Part shown: positions 14,706-20,196 of the stretch, piece by piece
Layout: each line of letters starts with the position of its first letter
Numbering within the stretch: the first letter of the stretch is position 1
Assembly: GCA_905233805.1 (NCBI GenBank)
Contig: CAJOER010000027.1
Coordinates: 1-20,196 of the forward strand
DNA length: 20,196 bases
DNA from: an uncultured Eubacterium sp.
GTDB taxonomy: Bacteria > Bacillota > Clostridia > Oscillospirales > Acutalibacteraceae
Direction: 5' to 3'
Made by a program: the position numbers and the translations under genes
The notes under the pieces: generated by a model
Databases searched by the model: none
Told to the model about the DNA's origin: nothing
What the model saw: the letters and a program-made list of their open reading frames with translations, nothing else

Positions 14706-17700
14706 TTATTTAACCGTGACTTTGATTGCTTTGGCGGTGCCGTTATTTGAATAAACAAATACGGTTGCCTTGCCTTTACCTACGGCCTTTATTTTTCCGC
14801 TCTTCGTTACCTTAACTACCGCCGTGTTGGTGGATTTAAAGCGGAGCTTTCTTACGTGGTTTACGGCTTTTTTGTTCTTGTCAACAAGAACGATTTTTGC
14901 CTTAATCTTTGCGGTTTTGCCTTTCTTAAGAGTGAACTTCGCTTTCTTAACCGTTATCTTCTTAACGTTTGAGCATTTACTCTTTGCGCCCGCGATATGG
15001 AAGGTGGGAGTTTTAAAGATTTTCTTCCACTTTCCGTTTTTCTTCTTCTGCGCTACGATGTAAACCTTAACGTTCTTTTTCGGGTTAAGCTTTTTGCCGT
15101 AAAGCTTTTTAATTTCGTACTTTGTAACCTTACCGCTTACGGTCTTAATCTTCTTGTATTTATACTTGTGATTCTTATCACAGTATGCGGCATAGATTAC
15201 ATATCTCTTTGCGTTCGGAACTTTACCCCACTTAACTGTGACTGAACTCTCGGTTGAGGTTCCGTCAACGCCTGCGATAAAATCAGCTTTCGCCTTTTCC
15301 TTTGCCGCGGTTGCCTCCTCGGCTTTTTCTTCGGCAAGCGCCTTTTCGGCGTCCGTCAGCTTTTTAACCGTTTCCTGCGTTACCTTCGCCTTTTGGTCGT
15401 CGGTAAGAGAATCGTAAGCCTTGCGCGCTTTTTTAATATCTTCTTCGTCTGCGGTTGTTATCTCTTCCTTTTCGGGAAGCGCGTTAATCATATCCGTTAC
15501 CGCTTTTGCCGCAGCCGTATCAGCCGCTTCCTTATCCGCCGCCTCTGCCTGAGCCTTGAGGCTATCGTCAACCTCTCCGCAGACCGTACAGGTAAAGCGC
15601 TCATCGCCCTCTGCTCCGTATTTATGACCGAGAGCGTCAACATAGTCATCCTTGTATTCGTCGTCGCCGCGCGTACAGGTATAGGTCGTGTAGCCTTGCT
15701 CCGTGCATGTCGGTGGCGTTACAGCGCTTGTATAATCGTGCGTGAGTGCAGGGATATCGTCAACATCCTTCGTCTGCTGCTCAAACGCTGCATTAGTGAA
15801 GGTAGCAGTATAGGTTGTCGTACCGTTTTCCGTACAGGTTGCAGGCTCTTTTTCTGCACCTGCGCCTTCAACCGTCTCCGTTTCAATGTGGCTTGCATCC
15901 CTCGTGCAGACTCTCTTTGCCATACATTTCCATGCGCCGTTTTCCAGAGTCCATTCATATGTCGGCTCGCCGTAATTATGACCGAGCGCAGCAGTATGTA
16001 CAGTCTTTGTCTGCGCTTCAAAAGCAGAATTAGTAAAGGTTGCCGTATAGATTATCGTACCCTGCTCCGTGCAGGTTGCTGATGTTGTATTTACAGTTGC
16101 GTTTACCGTTTCCTCGTTTTTATGGCTTGCGTCTCTTGTGCAAATCCTTGTTGCTGTAACCTGTGACAAATCGGCAGACCATACATAAGTTGGCTCGCCG
16201 TAATTATGAGTGAGCGCGGGGATATCGTCGACTTCCTTCGTCTGCTGCTCAAAGGCTGCATTTGTGAACGTTGCCGTGTAAGTTGTCGTTCCCTTTTCCG
16301 TGCAGGTTGCGGGCGTTTTTTCAGCGCCTGCACCTTCTACCATTTCCGTTTCTTTATGGCTTGCGTCGTTTGCGCAGACTCTTTCAGCCGTGCATTTCCA
16401 TACGCCGTTTTCCTGCGTCCAGTTGTAAGTCGGCTCGCCGTAGTCGTGAGTGAGCGCGGGGATTTCAAGCTGGCTTTCGTCCGTAACCTTTGTATATGTT
16501 TCGCCGTCCTTGAGGTAGAGCGTTCCGTCAAGACTCTTGTAATGCGCCTTCGTGCCCGTTTCGGTACAGGTTGCAGGGACTTCGTCAACGAGTGTATATG
16601 CCTGCCACTGTGCGTGGAGTCCTGAACCTAAATTGGTTTGTGTTGCAGTAATATCTGCACCGTCTGCATAAGTCGCTCCCGTGCCGTCAGCATATTCGTT
16701 CCAACCAAGGAAATCATATCCGTCGCGGACAAAAATATCCGTAGCAAGAGGTGCGGTACTGTCTTTAACAAACATCTGCTGAACTGCATAGTCGTTCCCG
16801 TCGTTTGAGTACATAGAGAGCGAAGCGAGCTCCGTTGAAGTGCCTTCTTCACTATTAACGTTAGTGCAGTTCGGCGAGTAGTTACCTACTAACGTGCCGC
16901 CCGTCATAGAGAAGGTGCCGTTCGTACCGACGTATATTCCTCCTGCGCCGAGGTCGGCTCCTGCTACGTTGCCGCGGATTAAGCCGCCCGAAAGAACGAA
17001 AGTACCGTTACCGATATATACCGCGCCGCCCTTGCCGAGCGGAGTATCGGGCGCCATAGTGTTCTTATTTGAAGCCTTGTTGCCGAGTATTGCGCCGCCC
17101 GACATATTGAAATTACCCGACTGAATATATACGCCGCCGCCGAGACCTTCAACCGCGCCGAAGGCGTTTTTGCCGACGTTGTTATTTACAATGCTGCCGC
17201 CCTTTAAATTGAAGGTGCCACCCTGTACCTGAACGCCTCCGCCGTACTGGTCCGCAAAGCCGCCCGTTATGATGCCGCCGTTTACCGTCAGTTCTCTTCC
17301 CGTAATCGGGTCCGTGTAGGTAACGGGAGTTTCGTGCGTTGCGGTCGGGTTGCTGTCAATAACGGTAAAATTACCGCTTATTTTTATAACGCTGCCGTCC
17401 CAAAGCTGCGTGGAATCTTCCCTGTAACCGCGGTCAACGATATGACCGTTAAGGTCGAGCACCGCGTTTACGTCATTCGGTACCACGAGCGCGTCGTCCC
17501 AATACGCGTTGGAAGGCACAACGTCGGCGGTAAGCTTGTAGCTTCCGCTTGTTTGGAGCGCGGTTTTAAGGTCAGCCCACGTGCCGACGGGCGTTTTAAT
17601 ATCAATAAGCTGCGGTGCGTCCGCGCCCATATACCAAACGTTATTAAAATCCCAGTATGTAAAGCAGCCGCCGTCCTTGAACTGCAATGCCGTAAGCGCG

Positions 17701-18608
17701 CCGCTATCCGTTGTTGTGCCTTTTTCAAGACCTACGCTCTGAGCTGCAGTGCCGTCAAGGTAATAACAACCTGTTGTCGTACCGTAATTATAACCTATGA
17801 TACCGCCGACCAGCGCCTCACTTGACGTTGCCGATATTTCGCCGTAACTGTAGCAGTATTTAACAGTTGTAGAATTGATATAGCTTGTAACACCGCCTGC
17901 GTAAGTTTCTCCCGTGCCGTTATTCGTTACTTTTCCTATGTGGAAGCAGTTTCTGACAGTAGTATTCCACGAAGAATAACCCGCTACGCCGCCCGCCTTG
18001 GGCCCTTTTCCGGAAGCAAAAACGTTACCGTTATGTGAGCAGTTTTCCAACAAGCCCACAACATAGCCCGCAACACCGCCGACAGACATAAAAAGACCGT
18101 TTGTGTCGCTGTTTTGCAGCGACACGTCGCCGTTAAAACTGCAGTTTTGCAAAGTGCCATGAAAGATAGAAGCAACAACTCCGCCGACATAGTATTCGTG
18201 TTCCGAACTGGTCTGAGGTACAGATACAGAGCCGATGACGTTTATGTTCTTTACTGTGCCTTGAATTTCTCCGAACAATCCGGCGTTTATGATATTGCTT
18301 TCTATCTTCAGACCCTTAACGCTGAAGTTCTGTCCGTCAAAGATACCTTTATAATCGCCGCTGTTACAATCGCCGATAGGCGTCCACTCCTCGTTATTGA
18401 GGTCAATGTCCGCCGTCAGCACGGCGCAGGCGGCATTCTCGCCGCCGTTGACAAGATCGCGGAACGCTTTCAGTTCCTCCGCCGTGCCAATCTGATAGGG
18501 GTTTTCGCTTGTGCCTTCGCCGCTAAGAGCAAATGCTGAAAACGGCATTGCCGAAAACGCGGAAAACGCCAAAAGAATTGATAAAAGTATTGATAATGTT
18601 TTTTTCAT
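14706..18608 (-). CDS. large secreted mosaic protein (GLUG, beta-helix, InlB repeat, Fn3/Ig-like, Lys-rich end)
   Basis: A 1300-residue protein from ATG at 18608 (GGAGGG 7 bases upstream; an in-frame TTG at 18623 lies ahead of that site). The signal peptide is about 1-28 (SAFA-L). Five GLUG-like motifs (about 140-290, each (V/A)GGV followed by C-x-(F/H/Y)-x-G) are followed by a Gly-rich right-handed beta-helix (about 440-610; repeated GGxVYI and SGGxIxGN), one InlB B-repeat (about 635-685, GYDFLGWN to AQW), three 76-80 residue modules (719-954), a charged FIVAR-like helical stretch (about 1010-1110), an Fn3-like domain (about 1125-1215) and a BIG2-type Ig-like domain (TNTAVVKVTKSGKIKAVGKG). 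The last 170 residues are extremely Lys-rich. No LPxTG-type signal or C-terminal membrane segment is seen, so wall retention may be electrostatic. It has its own promoter and terminator. An adhesin or glycan-binding role is likely but unproven. Confidence 0.88.
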   Translation of the reverse strand: MKKTLSILLSILLAFSAFSAMPFSAFALSGEGTSENPYQIGTAEELKAFRDLVNGGENAACAVLTADIDLNNEEWTPIGDCNSGDYKGIFDGQNFSVKGLKIESNIINAGLFGEIQGTVKNINVIGSVSVPQTSSEHEYYVGGVVASIFHGTLQNCSFNGDVSLQNSDTNGLFMSVGGVAGYVVGLLENCSHNGNVFASGKGPKAGGVAGYSSWNTTVRNCFHIGKVTNNGTGETYAGGVTSYINSTTVKYCYSYGEISATSSEALVGGIIGYNYGTTTGCYYLDGTAAQSVGLEKGTTTDSGALTALQFKDGGCFTYWDFNNVWYMGADAPQLIDIKTPVGTWADLKTALQTSGSYKLTADVVPSNAYWDDALVVPNDVNAVLDLNGHIVDRGYREDSTQLWDGSVIKISGNFTVIDSNPTATHETPVTYTDPITGRELTVNGGIITGGFADQYGGGVQVQGGTFNLKGGSIVNNNVGKNAFGAVEGLGGGVYIQSGNFNMSGGAILGNKASNKNTMAPDTPLGKGGAVYIGNGTFVLSGGLIRGNVAGADLGAGGIYVGTNGTFSMTGGTLVGNYSPNCTNVNSEEGTSTELASLSMYSNDGNDYAVQQMFVKDSTAPLATDIFVRDGYDFLGWNEYADGTGATYADGADITATQTNLGSGLHAQWQAYTLVDEVPATCTETGTKAHYKSLDGTLYLKDGETYTKVTDESQLEIPALTHDYGEPTYNWTQENGVWKCTAERVCANDASHKETEMVEGAGAEKTPATCTEKGTTTYTATFTNAAFEQQTKEVDDIPALTHNYGEPTYVWSADLSQVTATRICTRDASHKNEETVNATVNTTSATCTEQGTIIYTATFTNSAFEAQTKTVHTAALGHNYGEPTYEWTLENGAWKCMAKRVCTRDASHIETETVEGAGAEKEPATCTENGTTTYTATFTNAAFEQQTKDVDDIPALTHDYTSAVTPPTCTEQGYTTYTCTRGDDEYKDDYVDALGHKYGAEGDERFTCTVCGEVDDSLKAQAEAADKEAADTAAAKAVTDMINALPEKEEITTADEEDIKKARKAYDSLTDDQKAKVTQETVKKLTDAEKALAEEKAEEATAAKEKAKADFIAGVDGTSTESSVTVKWGKVPNAKRYVIYAAYCDKNHKYKYKKIKTVSGKVTKYEIKKLYGKKLNPKKNVKVYIVAQKKKNGKWKKIFKTPTFHIAGAKSKCSNVKKITVKKAKFTLKKGKTAKIKAKIVLVDKNKKAVNHVRKLRFKSTNTAVVKVTKSGKIKAVGKGKATVFVYSNNGTAKAIKVTVK
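15747..16454 (-). repeat. three tandem 76-80 residue modules inside the mosaic protein
   Basis: Three in-frame units: 16215-16454 (80 codons), 15987-16214 (76 codons), 15747-15986 (80 codons). Each begins L-(T/G)-H-(D/N)-YGEPTY, continues with CxxDASH, then ATCTE(K/Q/N)GT and YTATFTN(A/S)AFE. Units 1 and 3 are clearly closer to each other (both have WKC, VEGAGAEK, AFEQQTK, DDIPA) than to unit 2, an A-B-A pattern. A partial degenerate unit (THDYTSAVTPPTCTEQGYTT) and a CTVCGE end follow. Each unit has two or three cysteines that may pair. Confidence 0.85.
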
Positions 18609-18652
18609 AAATATTCCCTCCAAAGTGAAATTGAGTAGAATGTGCTAAATTA

Positions 18653-18681
18653 ATAATATCATACTGATTTACAATTATCAA
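18653..18681 (-). promoter_or_regulatory. promoter of the mosaic surface-protein gene
   Basis: On the minus strand, TTGATA (18676-18681) and TATTAT (18653-18658) are spaced by 17 bases, about 45 bases upstream of the ATG at 18608. The -35 overlaps one arm of an inverted repeat (18669-18701). Confidence 0.7.
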
Positions 18682-18701
18682 TAAAAGTTAAATAATTGTA
18701 A
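18669..18701. repeat. 10-base inverted repeat overlapping the -35
   Basis: TTACAATTAT (18669-18678) and its exact complement ATAATTGTAA (18692-18701) are separated by 13 bases. Arm centres are 23 bases apart, close to two helical turns, and one arm covers the -35 box and upstream spacer of the surface-protein promoter. It is a plausible operator for a dimeric regulator. It lacks the G-C content and T-run of a terminator. Confidence 0.5.
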
Positions 18702-18779
18702 TTTAAGAAACGCTGATTTTTTATCTGGACTTTGGCGATTGGTTGTGGTATTTGTTTGTGTTGCAAGGAGGTGACACAG

Positions 18780-19019
18780 ATGACTGATACCATTATAGAA
18801 AACATACTGGACCCGAAACACAGGGATACATACCGGCTAAGCAATCGCGCGGAGAAAACTGCTCTGTGTGAAGAACTGAAACGGCTGGAAGCGGAAATAC
18901 TGTCACAGCTTGATAATGAACACAAAAAGGTGTTTGCCGAGTACGCCGAAGGCTGGGATAAACTGCATACCGAGCTGAGCATAGATGCTTTTGCTAACGG
19001 GTTAAATGAGAGAATGTAA
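18780..19019 (+). CDS. 79-residue helical protein, possibly DUF6809-like
   Basis: The ATG at 18780 has a near-perfect Shine-Dalgarno (AGGAGGTGA at 18766-18774, 5 bases upstream), which decides against an upstream in-frame start at 18732. The product is acidic/amphipathic: a conserved-looking opening (ILDPKHRDTYRLSNR), a long charged helix (LCEELKRLEAEILSQLDNEH), and a C-terminal SIDAFANGLNERM. This order resembles small Clostridia proteins annotated as DUF6809 (P-x-Y-R-x-L, then helices, then F-x-x-G-(F/L)). There is no signal peptide or membrane segment. Function is unknown. It is divergent from the surface-protein gene, with a hairpin terminator following. I could not assign a confident promoter. 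Existence of the gene is well supported; the family call is tentative. Confidence 0.7.
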   Translation: MTDTIIENILDPKHRDTYRLSNRAEKTALCEELKRLEAEILSQLDNEHKKVFAEYAEGWDKLHTELSIDAFANGLNERM

Positions 19020-19032
19020 TAATCACGGAATG

Positions 19033-19054
19033 GCACGGATTGGTTCCGTGCTTT
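19033..19054 (+). terminator. probable terminator after the small helical-protein gene
   Basis: GCACGGA (19033-19039) pairs with TCCGTGC (19045-19051) around loop TTGGT, followed by TTTATATTT. The stem is short (7 pairs) but GC-rich, and lies 14 bases after the stop at 19019. Confidence 0.65.
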
Positions 19055-19135
19055 ATATTTACAAATTATATATAATGTGGTATATTAATATTTGGAAATG
19101 TTATTTATAATCCTTTAATCATAAGGAGTGATTTT

Positions 19136-20196
19136 ATGAAAAAGGTCTTGACGATATTACTGTCTTCATTATTGGTATTATCTTTAGCAATAATTGCTTA
19201 TGCCGACAGCATTACGGTAACAAGGGCTGAATGGCTTTCGGCTCTTGAAACCGAATTTGAACTCGGTGCCGATGATATTGCCCTTTTTCCCGAGAGTTTT
19301 ACGAAGGAGCCCAACGCTCCCGCAACAAGAGAGTTCGCCGCAACTACAGTTAACTACTTTGTCGGTTACGAATTAAATCAGGGACTTGCTTACTCATTTA
19401 CTGATGCAGAGGATGTAAGCGATAAGAACAGCGCGGAATTTGCTGTAAAAAACAGCCTTTTATCCCTCGAGGAAGGTAAGTTTTTACCCGATGCAACGCT
19501 TACTGCGGAGGAAAGGGATAATATGCTTTCCGCAGCCAAAACGGCATGGACACAGCCATATACCATGGTGCTTCCCGACGGAGAGGACTATGCAAGAGTA
19601 TCGGGTTTTACACCGGAAGCAGACGGACTCGGCATAAGACATACTCTGTATATTCCAAAGAAACTCGGCGGCAAGCCCGTTGAGTATATTGATAATAATG
19701 CTTTCCAAAACAATACCCAAATCCGTTTTGTGAACATACCGAATACAGTTATAAGCATCGGCTCAAATGCCTTCAGAGGCTGTACAGGTATTACGGGTAT
19801 GCTTACTATACCCGAATCCGTTACGGAAATGCTGAGCAATGCATTTTACGGCTGCAACGGCATTACCAGTGTGACAATTCCCGTTGACTTCAAATATACA
19901 TATAATACACATCCGTTTTATGATTGTACCGGTATTACGGAGATTTACTACACTAAAGGTCAGACCGGTATTATGCTTGATTCTGTCAAAGGCTCAAGCA
20001 ATACTGCAAACACCTACACTGACCGTCTTGAATTCAGTGTCCGCAATACACTGGAAAAGGTTAGTTTCGAGGAAGGAATCACAAGAATCGGTAATAGTGC
20101 ATACTACTACTCTCCCGAGTCGTACACGGTTTATACCTGGCCGAAACTTAAAACGGTATTGCTTCCCGAAAGCCTTACGGAAATCGGTAACGCAGC
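19136..20196 (+). CDS. secreted SLH-like/BspA-type leucine-rich-repeat protein, partial at right edge
   Basis: An open frame of 353 complete codons from ATG at 19136 (AAGGAG 8 bases upstream), running out of the window. Residues 1-23 are a signal peptide (cleavage near AYA-D). Residues about 30-125 resemble one or two S-layer-homology motifs (ATREFAATTVNYFVGY, YSFTDAEDVSD, LEEGKFLPDATLTAEE), which would bind secondary cell-wall polymer. From about 165 come LRR_5/BspA-type repeats: VEYIDNNAFQ, VISIGSNAFRGCTGIT, VTEMLSNAFYGCNGIT, ITRIGNSAYYY, LTEIGNA. Such proteins are usually surface-displayed adhesins or ligand binders. A consensus TATAAT lies at 19106-19111 but without a good -35. The C-terminal anchoring and total length are not visible. 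Confidence 0.88.
   Translation, partial: MKKVLTILLSSLLVLSLAIIAYADSITVTRAEWLSALETEFELGADDIALFPESFTKEPNAPATREFAATTVNYFVGYELNQGLAYSFTDAEDVSDKNSAEFAVKNSLLSLEEGKFLPDATLTAEERDNMLSAAKTAWTQPYTMVLPDGEDYARVSGFTPEADGLGIRHTLYIPKKLGGKPVEYIDNNAFQNNTQIRFVNIPNTVISIGSNAFRGCTGITGMLTIPESVTEMLSNAFYGCNGITSVTIPVDFKYTYNTHPFYDCTGITEIYYTKGQTGIMLDSVKGSSNTANTYTDRLEFSVRNTLEKVSFEEGITRIGNSAYYYSPESYTVYTWPKLKTVLLPESLTEIGNA

Noticed and set aside
15393..16082. Plus-strand 229-residue open frame, Cys/Arg-rich
   Set aside because: It is antisense to the repeated modules; its own repetition mirrors them. No ribosome site or plausible fold.
15747..16454. CRISPR array or non-coding satellite
   Set aside because: The repeats are in-frame 228-240 base protein modules with coding-type divergence, not short identical repeats with unique spacers.

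Overview
The window looks like a chromosomal segment of a Gram-positive, probably gut-type Clostridia (Ruminococcaceae/Oscillospirales-like). The reasons are strong AGGAGG Shine-Dalgarno sites, sigma-A promoters with 17-base spacing, moderate GC, sortase substrates and sortase, a lipoprotein, and secreted proteins with InlB B-repeats, GLUG motifs and BspA-type leucine-rich repeats. No rRNA, tRNA, CRISPR array, transposase or integrase was seen.

Layout. 1-2167 (minus): 722 residues of a GH57/GH38-like barrel enzyme, running off the left edge. A divergent promoter pair separates it from a small lipoprotein (2280-2714, plus). A shared terminator (2726-2751) then faces a two-gene minus-strand operon of a diacylglycerol-kinase-type lipid kinase and a YhhN-family membrane protein (2759-4186).

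4333-12163 (minus) is the centrepiece: a four-gene pilus operon of the streptococcal FCT type. In transcription order it encodes a 1535-residue InlB-repeat adhesin with a PPTGT sorting signal, an FctA/Spy0128-like shaft pilin with an SPTG signal, a SipA-like signal-peptidase homologue lacking both catalytic residues, and a class B sortase. The sortase 3' end appears frameshifted. Immediately upstream is a two-component system (12215-14285, minus): a seven-TM LytS-like histidine kinase and a response regulator with a SARP-type winged-helix domain. Both the kinase promoter and the pilus promoter carry a perfect 11-base tandem repeat sharing a TTGTT core, which suggests that this regulator controls the pilus operon and itself.

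14286-14705 holds the kinase promoter, two hairpins and an orphan 3' fragment of a NuoF/HndC-type gene (a ferredoxin-like tail), a likely scar of rearrangement. 14706-18608 (minus) encodes a 1300-residue secreted mosaic protein (GLUG, beta-helix, InlB repeat, three 76-80 residue modules, Fn3-like, Ig-like, Lys-rich end) without a wall anchor. On the plus strand follow a 79-residue helical protein (18780-19019) and the start of a secreted SLH-like/leucine-rich-repeat protein (19136 to the edge).

Inferred working model: the kinase senses an envelope or environmental cue, the regulator activates the pilus promoter, and the sortase with its SipA-like partner joins pilin subunits behind the adhesin tip. 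The neighbouring secreted proteins suggest a surface-interaction region.
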